Source: Actinomycetota bacterium (GTDB lineage: Bacteria; Actinomycetota; Actinomycetes; Nanopelagicales; Nanopelagicaceae). Taken from it: a stretch of 24,437 bases of DNA. Where the stretch lies: contig WLDZ01000005.1 of the NCBI GenBank assembly GCA_009704515.1, positions 1-24,437 of the forward strand, given 5' to 3'. Shown here piece after piece: positions 1-6,678 of this stretch. The notes under the pieces are model-generated. The model worked only from the letters and a program-made list of their open reading frames with translations, made no database searches and was not told where the DNA came from. The number at the start of each line of letters is the position of its first letter. Within the stretch, counting starts at the first letter, position 1. Made by a program: the position numbers and the translations under genes.

Positions 1-310
1 CATAGATGCGATCCTCAATCCCGTACTCGGCGAGATTGGCCCAATTCGCTCCAAAAGTATTAGTCTCAATCGCATCGACGCCAACTTCAAGATACGCTCG
101 ATGTACATCTGAAACAACATCGGGGCGAGTGATATTTAAAATCTCGTTGCAACCCTCGTGATTCTGAAAATCCTCGAGAGAGGGGTCCGCAGCCTGAAGC
201 ATCGTCCCCATCGCTCCATCGGCAATAACTGGACCTAGAGAAAGAGCGGTTCGTAACTTCCCTGGGTGTTTGCGCGTCATCTCGCTCGAAACAACGTGGT
301 GGGTCGTCAT
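1..310 (-). CDS. metH: Methionine synthase (cobalamin-dependent), N-terminal part
   Basis: The first ~103 residues of a protein that runs off the left edge. It transfers a methyl group from methyltetrahydrofolate to homocysteine through cobalamin, the last step of methionine synthesis. The visible part is the start of the homocysteine S-methyltransferase barrel: IADGAMGTMLQ near residues 29-39, then a segment typical of MetH (NITRPDVV, later ETNTFGANW near 85-93). The zinc-binding cysteines would lie beyond the window. The gene follows mshC by 37 bases on the same strand. I chose ATG at 310 because TAACCT lies seven bases upstream and no Shine-Dalgarno is present; an in-frame ATG at 280 is the alternative. 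Identity is firm for the domain; full-length MetH rather than a stand-alone domain is inferred. Confidence 0.85.
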   Translation of the reverse strand, partial: MTTHHVVSSEMTRKHPGKLRTALSLGPVIADGAMGTMLQAADPSLEDFQNHEGCNEILNITRPDVVSDVHRAYLEVGVDAIETNTFGANWANLAEYGIEDRIY

Positions 311-317
311 GGGGCAA

Positions 318-323
318 AGGTTA
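318..323 (-). promoter_or_regulatory. Putative leaderless -10 box for metH
   Basis: On the minus strand TAACCT is followed by seven bases and the metH ATG at 310, so transcription would start at or next to the start codon. There is no Shine-Dalgarno. It would allow metH expression independent of mshC. No clear -35 is visible. Confidence 0.45.
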
Positions 324-347
324 CCGTACTGAAAAGGAGATGGAGAT

Positions 348-1616
348 TTAGAGCGCTAGACCAAGGATGGTATCCAAGGCACGAGATAACTCTCCTGCTT
401 CTCCCCCAATGCCTATATCCGACGACTCTCCATCTTCAGTTTGAACTATCCAGCTCTGAATAAGTTTGAGGGCCTTAGGTGTATCAAGATTCTCGGCTAG
501 TGCTCGAATTATTCCGTTAATTACCGGCGCTGTTGGCGCGACATCAACACGAGATAAAGCTCTCCTTAGTCGAACAATCCACTCCGAGGCCTCATCAAGA
601 ATCTGCTGACTCCACATTCTGTCTTGCGCAAAATGAGATGTGAAAAGCGCCCAACGAATTGCTGCTGGCTCTACTCCCTGATTAATCAATGACGATACAA
701 AGACCAGATTTCCAAGTGATTTACTCATCTTCTCACCATCAAGGCCGATCATTCCGGCATGAACATAATGTGATGCAAACTCTTTATTGGTCAACAACGC
801 ACACTGCGAGGCAGACATTTCGTGATGAGGGAAAATCAAATCACTTCCACCACCTTGAATATCGATGGAGTGATTATCGGGTTCCTCGTTTTGAGGAATC
901 TCAGCGAGGTAAGTTAGTGCAATAGCGGAACATTCAATATGCCAGCCTGGTCTACCAGGACCGAATGGAGATTCCCATGACGGTTCACCTGGACGTTGAC
1001 CTCGCCATAACAGAGCATCTAGAGGATTTCGCTTTCCTTCTCGCTTTGGATCGCCTCCTCGTTGAGAAAAAATCTCTAACATTTCTGCTTTGCTAAGGTG
1101 AGAACGAGATCCAAACTTCGAATCTGAATGGATGTCAAAGTAAAGATCGCTTTCGACCGTATATGTATTTCCAGTCTCAACAAGAGCTTGAATTGAATCG
1201 ATGATTAGCCTCATCGCTTCGACAACTCCAATGTAATGATTCGGTGGAATCACATGGAGATTCACCATGTCTCCACGGAAAAGATTTATCTGTGATGTCG
1301 CTAGTTCCTGCCAACTGGTGCCATCCCGCTCCGCTCGCTCGAGAAGAGGGTCATCAATATCCGTAATGTTCTGGACGAAGCTAACAGCTGCTCCAGATAG
1401 TCGGAGATAACGATTAATAAGATCAAAGGTTAGGTAAGTTGCGGCATGTCCGAGATGCGTTGCATCATAAGGAGTTATTCCGCAGACATAAATCTTGTAG
1501 CTCCTCTTAATTTCCAAAGGTTTGATTGATTGTGAAGCTGTATCAAATAACTTGAGCGCAGGGATTTCATAGGCCTTTGCAAGTGGTGGTAAATCCACAT
1601 CTGCCCAAGAATTCAT
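348..1616 (-). CDS. mshC: Cysteine--GlcN-Ins ligase MshC (mycothiol synthesis)
   Basis: ATP-dependent ligation of cysteine to glucosaminyl-inositol, the third enzymatic stage of mycothiol synthesis in Actinobacteria; cytosolic. The protein has 422 residues, close to the usual ~410. It is a cysteinyl-tRNA synthetase relative: YVCGITPYDATHLGHAATY carries Cys45 and the HxGH motif (54-57), TDIDDPLLERA (85-95) is typical of MshC, GWHIECSAIA holds Cys229, PHHE lies at 263-266, and KMSKS at 296-300. The tRNA-binding C-terminal domain of true CysS is absent. It follows the SCO1664-like gene by 36 bases and precedes metH. ATG at 1616 gives an N-terminus (MNSW) like mycobacterial MshC. Short paralogous CysS is the alternative, but the motifs favour MshC strongly. 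Confidence 0.93.
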   Translation of the reverse strand: MNSWADVDLPPLAKAYEIPALKLFDTASQSIKPLEIKRSYKIYVCGITPYDATHLGHAATYLTFDLINRYLRLSGAAVSFVQNITDIDDPLLERAERDGTSWQELATSQINLFRGDMVNLHVIPPNHYIGVVEAMRLIIDSIQALVETGNTYTVESDLYFDIHSDSKFGSRSHLSKAEMLEIFSQRGGDPKREGKRNPLDALLWRGQRPGEPSWESPFGPGRPGWHIECSAIALTYLAEIPQNEEPDNHSIDIQGGGSDLIFPHHEMSASQCALLTNKEFASHYVHAGMIGLDGEKMSKSLGNLVFVSSLINQGVEPAAIRWALFTSHFAQDRMWSQQILDEASEWIVRLRRALSRVDVAPTAPVINGIIRALAENLDTPKALKLIQSWIVQTEDGESSDIGIGGEAGELSRALDTILGLAL

Positions 1617-1622
1617 TCGGTA

Positions 1623-1628
1623 AGAGTA
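1623..1628 (-). promoter_or_regulatory. Putative leaderless -10 box for mshC
   Basis: Minus-strand TACTCT stands six bases before the mshC ATG at 1616, in the 36-base gap after the SCO1664-like gene. No convincing Shine-Dalgarno lies at normal distance. It suggests internal, leaderless transcription of mshC inside the operon. Confidence 0.4.
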
Positions 1629-1652
1629 ATACCTAGACTGGAAAAATCTTGC

Positions 1653-2357
1653 TTAAAACGGAGGCCAAGGAACGGCGGGCCATTCAGGGTTTGGTTCGGG
1701 GAAAGTTGATTCGGAGATAAGCCTATCCAAACGCATTAAGAGGGCTTCGATCTCTATCGCACTCAATAAACGGGATAACTCCTCAATTTCGCCATCTTTG
1801 ACTTTGATGCTTAATGAAGAAAGCGTCTCTATCTCATCAATGTTTAATGGTTGCCCCGACCATTGCCAAAGCACGGTACGTAATTTATCTTCGTTGTGAA
1901 AAGTTACTCCATGGTCACACACATACAAATGACCCGATTCCGCAGGCAAGAGATGACCAATTTTTCGATCTGTATTGTTAACAACTGCATCAAATAGGGC
2001 GACTCTTCGCAAGCTTTCATTGACTTCTCTGAAATAGAGAGCAAGGTCAACACTTTCATCAATATCAATCCATAGTTGAAATGCTCCTTCCCCAAAAGGT
2101 CCATCTCGCAAAATAGTTAACGGGACAAGATCAAATCCCATCGCATCGCTTATGAGATAAGCCGCTCGCTCTCTAAATGCGAGGGTTCCTGACTGAAAAT
2201 CCCAAAGCGGGCGTTCACCTGAAATCGGTTTATAGATTGCCCGAATGGTTTGTCCTGAAAGTTCCAACTCCGTGAAGAGCGTCGCATTAGAGGCATCAAC
2301 TAACCTGCCCTCAACTTTGACTGATCCTTCTGCCAGGATTTGAGCGGGCGTTTTCAT
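1653..2357 (-). CDS. SCO1664-like protein with PI3/4-kinase-like fold
   Basis: 234 residues of a conserved actinobacterial family of unknown function, often annotated as phosphatidylinositol-kinase related. Kinase-like active-site features can be seen: Lys43 in AIYKP, Glu63 in the following helix, NNTDRKIGH with Asp130 as candidate catalytic base, and CDHG with Asp148 as candidate metal ligand. The C-terminus ends in a Trp/Pro-rich tail (WPAVPWPPF). I chose the ATG at 2357 because it overlaps the DUF3090 stop as ATGA, a translational-coupling arrangement; an upstream in-frame start at 2384 would overlap DUF3090 further. Its fixed place before mshC suggests a link to mycothiol or inositol compounds, but no activity is known to me. 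Confidence 0.85.
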   Translation of the reverse strand: MKTPAQILAEGSVKVEGRLVDASNATLFTELELSGQTIRAIYKPISGERPLWDFQSGTLAFRERAAYLISDAMGFDLVPLTILRDGPFGEGAFQLWIDIDESVDLALYFREVNESLRRVALFDAVVNNTDRKIGHLLPAESGHLYVCDHGVTFHNEDKLRTVLWQWSGQPLNIDEIETLSSLSIKVKDGEIEELSRLLSAIEIEALLMRLDRLISESTFPEPNPEWPAVPWPPF

Positions 2358-2896
2358 CTTCGGTAACCATTTGCCCGAGCACAAATGTGACCAAGCGGGT
2401 CAATTGGAAAGGCGCAGAATGGACAGGGTGGTCTTCCGGCCTTGACCAAAGTCTCTGCCCTCACCACAAAGCTTTTGACTTGAGCTAAAGAGAGGTAGGC
2501 ACGAACAACCTGGATGTTATCTAACGAAGGTGAATCAATCTCAAATAACACTTCTTCATCTACATCTATATTAACTTCTCGAAGATCTACTTGCACTCTC
2601 TCAGTGAATTCATCAAAGAAAATTGCAATTGCACCAATACGAAACTCCCCAATCACGGGAGTTTCTAGACCTTCGCGGTCGTCAATTAAAGCGGGTCTTT
2701 CTATATCCGGGTGTGCCAGGCGAATCTCTCGCAACATTTCTTGAAATCGCTCACCAAGAAGTGAGACTTGGCTCTTCTCTGCTGCGACAGATACGAGAAC
2801 ATTGCCGCTACGGAGTTGAATCCAAAAAGATCTTGAACCAGGCTCCCCTAGTGTGCCTGCAGTAAACCGTGAAACATTCTCAAATGTGCGCAGCAT
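2354..2896 (-). CDS. DUF3090 family protein
   Basis: 180 residues, a conserved actinobacterial family without a known function. The C-terminus has CPFC (Cys157 and Cys160) and GHIC about ten residues later, a likely zinc knuckle, followed by the family-typical ARANGY ending. The rest is predicted soluble, with many acidic residues and no membrane segment. The start ATG overlaps the stop of the phosphatase gene by one base (TAATG), with AAGGA about eight bases upstream as a modest Shine-Dalgarno. It overlaps the next gene by four bases. The three genes therefore form one translationally coupled unit leading to mshC. Confidence 0.88.
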   Translation of the reverse strand: MLRTFENVSRFTAGTLGEPGSRSFWIQLRSGNVLVSVAAEKSQVSLLGERFQEMLREIRLAHPDIERPALIDDREGLETPVIGEFRIGAIAIFFDEFTERVQVDLREVNIDVDEEVLFEIDSPSLDNIQVVRAYLSLAQVKSFVVRAETLVKAGRPPCPFCAFPIDPLGHICARANGYRR

Positions 2897-3519
2897 TAGA
2901 GCAAATCCTTGAGGCTGCCCATATTGTTAATGGTGCTCAAAGTCGTAGCGCCCTTAGAGAAATTAAGGATGGTAAACGAGGCAGGGTTGATTTGAATCTG
3001 CTGAAAAGAATCTAGTTTCATTCCGAGGGACTTAGACACAATTAACTTGATTGTGTCTGAATGTGAAAGAACCAAATTGATCTTCGAACCTCTCGCATTT
3101 GCAATTCTTTCAATCCCCAAGAAAGCTCGTCGTTGAGCAGCTTTGAATGATTCACCATTGGGAAAAGTCACTTGTGAGGGTGTGTTCTGAACGGATTTCC
3201 ATAGTTTCTCGCGACGAAGCGATGACAGTTTTCGACCGCTCCAATCGCCAAAGTCAATTTCGGTAAGACTATCGTCGACGCGGAAACTCTCTAATGACGA
3301 TGAATACTTTGAGCGTAACCAAGGATCAATCGTCAATTGACAACGTTCAATAGGGCTGATGTGCAACCTATCAATCTTGCCCTTACCAATTCTCTCAACC
3401 AGCTGGTTCGCCTGAACAAAACCTTTCTTAGAGAGTGAAACCCCCGGTAACTGCCCCGTTAATAAACCCGAGTCATTCGCTGCAGAATGCGCATGACGAA
3501 GGAGAATGATTACCGACAT
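2896..3519 (-). CDS. Histidine phosphatase family protein (MSMEG_4193 / Rv2135c type)
   Basis: 207 residues of the phosphoglycerate-mutase-like histidine phosphatase superfamily. LLRHAHS gives Arg8 and the phospho-accepting His9; SPIER carries Arg59; LTEIDFGDW carries Glu87, the likely proton donor; LVLSHSD carries His153. All four core residues are intact, so it should be an active phosphatase or mutase. Start at 3519 is supported by GGGGAG (3525-3530) five bases upstream and by RHA lying eight residues in; a longer reading to 3693 would run into the divergent gene. It is the first gene of the mshC operon and the same family member accompanies DUF3090 and mshC in mycobacteria. Substrate unknown. 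Confidence 0.88.
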   Translation of the reverse strand: MSVIILLRHAHSAANDSGLLTGQLPGVSLSKKGFVQANQLVERIGKGKIDRLHISPIERCQLTIDPWLRSKYSSSLESFRVDDSLTEIDFGDWSGRKLSSLRREKLWKSVQNTPSQVTFPNGESFKAAQRRAFLGIERIANARGSKINLVLSHSDTIKLIVSKSLGMKLDSFQQIQINPASFTILNFSKGATTLSTINNMGSLKDLL

Positions 3520-3551
3520 AAGCACTCCCCTTTCTGCGACAACACGAAAGG

Positions 3552-3573
3552 TTACACATGAAATGGAGTGTAA
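3552..3573. promoter_or_regulatory. Perfect dyad in the divergent promoter region (candidate operator)
   Basis: TTACAC, ten bases, GTGTAA: six-base perfect arms in the 84-base gap between the mshC operon and the aldo/keto reductase gene. The right arm falls exactly where the -35 of the reductase promoter would be (17 bases before TAAGGT at 3591); the left arm overlaps TAACCT (3549-3554, minus strand), a possible -10 for the phosphatase gene. One regulator could act on both. The regulator is unknown. Confidence 0.35.
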
Positions 3574-3590
3574 GTCGGCCAAACCCTTGC

Positions 3591-3596
3591 TAAGGT
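3591..3596 (+). promoter_or_regulatory. Putative leaderless -10 box for the aldo/keto reductase
   Basis: TAAGGT, seven bases, then ATG at 3604, with no Shine-Dalgarno. The hexamer 17 bases upstream is GTGTAA, part of a dyad. Confidence 0.5.
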
Positions 3597-3603
3597 CGCG
3601 CTC

Positions 3604-4554
3604 ATGGAGATGCGCAGAGCTGGAGCAAGTGGTCTGATGCTCTCGAATATTGGTCTTGGAACTATGACATGGGGACGCGATACCGATACCCATGAGGCTG
3701 TAGATCAGGCCCGGGCCTACATCGAGGTCGGTGGAAACTTCCTTGATACCTCGCCAATCTACGGTGATGGAGATAGTGAGCGCGTAATTGGCGGAATGAT
3801 TGGAACTCTCTTCGCTCGCGACTCGATGATTATCGCCAGTAAAGCTGGTACAAAGATTGCTGATGGAAACTTAGTCGTCAGTAACTCTCGACAAAGTTTG
3901 ATAAATGATCTAGATAAAACTCTTGCAAGATTAGGAACCGACTATCTTGATATTTGGCAACTATCGCAATGGGATCCAAATAATCCCTTAGATGACACTC
4001 TCTCCGCTCTTGACTATGCCTTTAGTACAGGAAGAGCGCGCTATGTTGGCATATCAAATTTCTCAGGCTGGCAGTCATCGCGTGCCGCCACCTTGCAGCA
4101 GGCACATTCGATGAAAGCCCCGATTGCTACGAGTGCCAATGAGTATTCGCTTCTCAACCGAAGTGCCGAATCCGAAATCATTCCCGCTTCAGATGATATT
4201 GGTTTCGGCTTCTTAGCCTGGGCGCCTCTCGGTCGAGGTGTGCTTACTGGTAAATATAGAAAGGGCGTGCCAAGTGATTCCAGGGCCGCAGCTCCTCATT
4301 TCGTAAAGCATGTCGAACCATATTTAACGCCAGCAGCATCACGAATTGTCGAAGCTGTAGCTGTTGCTGCGGAAGGTCTGGGATTTGCGCCTCTTGAGGT
4401 CGCACTTGCCTGGGTTCGTGATAATCCGTTTGTTACTTCTGCGATTGTTGGTGCACGCACCGGCGCTCAACTTCGAGGTATTCTAAAAAGCGAAGAAATC
4501 GTACTTCCACACACAATCAGAGAAGTTTTAAACGAAGTCTCAGCACTTTCTTAA
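3604..4554 (+). CDS. Aldo/keto reductase
   Basis: 316 residues of the AKR superfamily, an NADPH-dependent TIM barrel that reduces aldehydes or ketones. Visible active-site residues: Asp48 and Tyr53 in FLDTSPIYGDGDSERVIG, and Lys80 in IIASKAGT. At the usual His position (typically DxxQLH) this protein reads LDIWQLSQWDP, with Ser121 in place of His. The C-terminal coenzyme segment (SAIVGARTGAQL) is present. The start is fixed by a leaderless-type promoter. Its 3' end overlaps the convergent M20 peptidase gene by 15 bases. Substrate cannot be told; a detoxifying role next to the mycothiol operon is conceivable but unproven. Confidence 0.9.
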   Translation: MEMRRAGASGLMLSNIGLGTMTWGRDTDTHEAVDQARAYIEVGGNFLDTSPIYGDGDSERVIGGMIGTLFARDSMIIASKAGTKIADGNLVVSNSRQSLINDLDKTLARLGTDYLDIWQLSQWDPNNPLDDTLSALDYAFSTGRARYVGISNFSGWQSSRAATLQQAHSMKAPIATSANEYSLLNRSAESEIIPASDDIGFGFLAWAPLGRGVLTGKYRKGVPSDSRAAAPHFVKHVEPYLTPAASRIVEAVAVAAEGLGFAPLEVALAWVRDNPFVTSAIVGARTGAQLRGILKSEEIVLPHTIREVLNEVSALS

Positions 4555-5868
4555 AAAGGCATCAAGGGCTCGAACACCGAAATGCAAGCTCTCAATCGGG
4601 ACTCGCTCATCAACACCGTGAAAAAGAGCCATAAAATCTAAATCGGCAGGTAAGCGCAGTGGGCTAAATCCATAACCGACAATACCCAGTTCGGACAACG
4701 CTTTATTATCAGTTCCACCGCTCATGAGATAAGGAACTGGGATACCTTCTGGATCTTCCTCGATTATTGCTGCACACATTGCATCAACAAGAGGTCCAGT
4801 GAAATTAACCTCAAGGGCGATATCTCTGGTGAGCGTTTCAATTTGAATATCTGGCCCGACGATAGAACGAATTGTTGAATTAAGCTCCTCCTCATAACCT
4901 GGGAGAAAGCGCCCATCAATAACAGCCGATGCGCTACCAGGTATCACATTTGCCTTATATCCTGCTTCAAGAATTGTAGGGTTGGCAGTATTTGAGAGTG
5001 TGGCACCAATCATTCGAGCAGTTGGCCCAATCTCATCGAGCAAAGGTCGTAAATCATTCTCATCGTAGGGCCGACCCGTGGCTTCAGCAATCCTTCGAAA
5101 AAGTACCTTTACTGTTTCGGTATAGCGCTGTGGCCAAGTGAAAGATCCAACTTTTGAAACTGCATCTGATAAACGAGTAATCGCATTATCGTTATTGACC
5201 ATAGAGCCGTGCCCGGCAAGTCCATTTGCAGTCAACTTCATCCAGTGAATACCTTTTTGTGCCGCTTCGATGAAATAAAGTCTCTTACCGTTCTTGAGAG
5301 TGACCGAAAACCCACCGACTTCTGAAATCGCTTCGGAATATCCCGCAAAAACTTCAGGGTGCTCACGAGTCATAAATCGGGAACCAAAATTGCTACCAGC
5401 TTCCTCATCTGCAAAGAAGGCCAGCAAAATATTCCTTGGTGGCTGATAACCAGTGCGACTCCAATTTCGAACTATTGCAAGAATCATTGCATCCACATTC
5501 TTCATATCAACAGCTCCGCGACCCCAAATAGCTCCGTCGCGTATCTCTCCAGAGAATGGATCGACTTGCCAGTCCTGCGCATTTGCTGGGACAACATCAA
5601 GATGACCATGTAAAACCAAGCCAGGTCGATCTACATCGCTGCCTGGAATTCTTGCAATAACGCTGCAACGATTTGGAGCGGATTCAAATATCTCCGCACT
5701 GATTCCAACTTCAGATAACGAGGCAACTACATACTCGGCTACCGCTCTTTCATCGCCCTTACCCTCTCCGTAATTCACCGAAGGAATGCGGATGAGATCT
5801 TGGCAGATTGCAACAGCCTCTTCTTCTATGGAAGAAAAATTCTCATTAGCGCCGGGCTTACTCACCAT
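4540..5868 (-). CDS. M20 family metallopeptidase / deacylase
   Basis: 442 residues, a soluble dinuclear-zinc hydrolase of the M20 family (dipeptidase, carboxypeptidase or deacetylase). Metal and catalytic residues can be placed: HGHLD with His89 and Asp91, GRGAVDMKN with Asp121, ADEEAGS with Glu155 and Glu156, and a late FHGVDE His (about 415). The lid/dimerisation domain lies between. Start at 5868 is supported by GGAGAG (5878-5883), nine bases upstream. It is a single gene, convergent with the reductase and divergent from tRNA-Leu. Members of this group are often called succinyl-diaminopimelate desuccinylase or acetylornithine deacetylase; I cannot assign the substrate, so no symbol. Confidence 0.9.
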   Translation of the reverse strand: MVSKPGANENFSSIEEEAVAICQDLIRIPSVNYGEGKGDERAVAEYVVASLSEVGISAEIFESAPNRCSVIARIPGSDVDRPGLVLHGHLDVVPANAQDWQVDPFSGEIRDGAIWGRGAVDMKNVDAMILAIVRNWSRTGYQPPRNILLAFFADEEAGSNFGSRFMTREHPEVFAGYSEAISEVGGFSVTLKNGKRLYFIEAAQKGIHWMKLTANGLAGHGSMVNNDNAITRLSDAVSKVGSFTWPQRYTETVKVLFRRIAEATGRPYDENDLRPLLDEIGPTARMIGATLSNTANPTILEAGYKANVIPGSASAVIDGRFLPGYEEELNSTIRSIVGPDIQIETLTRDIALEVNFTGPLVDAMCAAIIEEDPEGIPVPYLMSGGTDNKALSELGIVGYGFSPLRLPADLDFMALFHGVDERVPIESLHFGVRALDAFLRKC

Positions 5869-5988
5869 GGAGTCATTCTCTCCTACATGGGCGAAAAGTG
5901 ACCCTTATTCGCAGGTTTTGCTTCGCGGGAGAACCGTTGCTATCTTTACCTCGTAATTCAGCTAGTGGGTAACTTCGCTAGTGCACTC
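5869..5988. other. Intergenic region between M20 peptidase and tRNA-Leu
   Basis: 120 bases. It should hold the promoters of the peptidase gene (minus) and of tRNA-Leu (plus). A TAACTT (5970-5975) with TTTACC (5945-5950) is a weak candidate for the tRNA, but the 19-base spacing is long. GCTAGTG occurs twice (5961-5967 and 5978-5984). Nothing else is recognised. Confidence 0.3.
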
Positions 5989-6072
5989 GTCCGGGTGGCG
6001 GAATTGGCAGACGCGCTAGCTTGAGGTGCTAGTTCTCGCAAGGGATTAGGGGTTCAAGTCCCCTTTCGGACA
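5989..6072 (+). tRNA. tRNA-Leu (anticodon GAG)
   Basis: A full cloverleaf can be drawn. The acceptor GTCCGGG pairs with TTCGGAC (two G-U pairs), the anticodon stem CTAGC/GCTAG encloses TTGAGGT with anticodon GAG, the T arm AGGGG/CCCCT encloses TTCAAGT, and a long variable arm (TCTC-GCAA-GGGA) marks it as class II, as expected for Leu. It reads CUC and CUU codons. The 3' CCA is not encoded. apt starts about 40 bases downstream with no terminator between, so the two may share a transcript. Confidence 0.95.
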
Positions 6073-6111
6073 CGCAGATTGAAAACTCCAGCTCAGATTT
6101 GGCTGATAAAG

Positions 6112-6678
6112 ATGAAGAGCGAGCAAGATAGACATAAAGTTCATCCAGTGAAGAGCTATCGCGATGCCTTGCAATTAATGAGACTCGTTCCCGATTTTCC
6201 AAAAGAAGGCATTCTCTTTCAAGATATCACTCCTATCCTCTCTGATGGGCAAGCGTTCTCAGCACTCATTCAGGAGATTGTTTCCAGGAGTCACAGTGTT
6301 GATTATGTAGCGGGCGTTGAGGCACGCGGATTCATTTTTGCCGCAGCTGTTGCACACGAGTTAGGAATTGGATTTATTCCGATTAGAAAGAAAGGCAAAC
6401 TTCCCCACGATTCAATCTCTCGAAGCTACGGACTTGAATATGGCCAAGCAGAGCTAGAAATCCACCGTGACGCAATCCCAGCTGGATCTAAAGTTCTTTT
6501 GATCGATGACATTCTGGCAACCGGCGGAACCATTGGCGCTGCTATCGCCCTAGTGAATGAATTAGAAGCGACCGTTACAGATGTTGCATTCATCAGCGAA
6601 ATTTCCGAACTCAACGGTCATCTTGCAATCCGAGAAAAGTATCCACTCATCAAGATTCACATTCTCAGCAATTCATGA
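6112..6678 (+). CDS. apt: Adenine phosphoribosyltransferase
   Basis: 188 residues from the ATG at 6112. It converts adenine and PRPP to AMP for purine salvage in the cytosol. VPDFPKEGILFQDITPIL is the classic Apt N-terminal signature; VAGVEARGFIFAAAVAHELGIGF and IPIRKKGKLP follow; VLLIDDILATGGT is the PRPP-binding loop with the paired Asp residues. The start is uncertain: there is no clear Shine-Dalgarno, TTG at 6079 would begin almost at the tRNA end, and GTG at 6148 would also give a normal-length protein. The stop overlaps the acyltransferase start (ATGA). An adenine-type NCS2 permease lies 4 kb downstream. Confidence 0.93.
   Translation: MKSEQDRHKVHPVKSYRDALQLMRLVPDFPKEGILFQDITPILSDGQAFSALIQEIVSRSHSVDYVAGVEARGFIFAAAVAHELGIGFIPIRKKGKLPHDSISRSYGLEYGQAELEIHRDAIPAGSKVLLIDDILATGGTIGAAIALVNELEATVTDVAFISEISELNGHLAIREKYPLIKIHILSNS

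Noticed and set aside
3520..3693. Extended N-terminus of the histidine phosphatase to 3693
   Set aside because: The extra 58 residues overlap the reductase gene and look non-coding; a good Shine-Dalgarno supports 3519.
6079..6111. TTG start for apt at 6079
   Set aside because: It would begin seven bases after the tRNA 3' end and adds residues not seen in the family.
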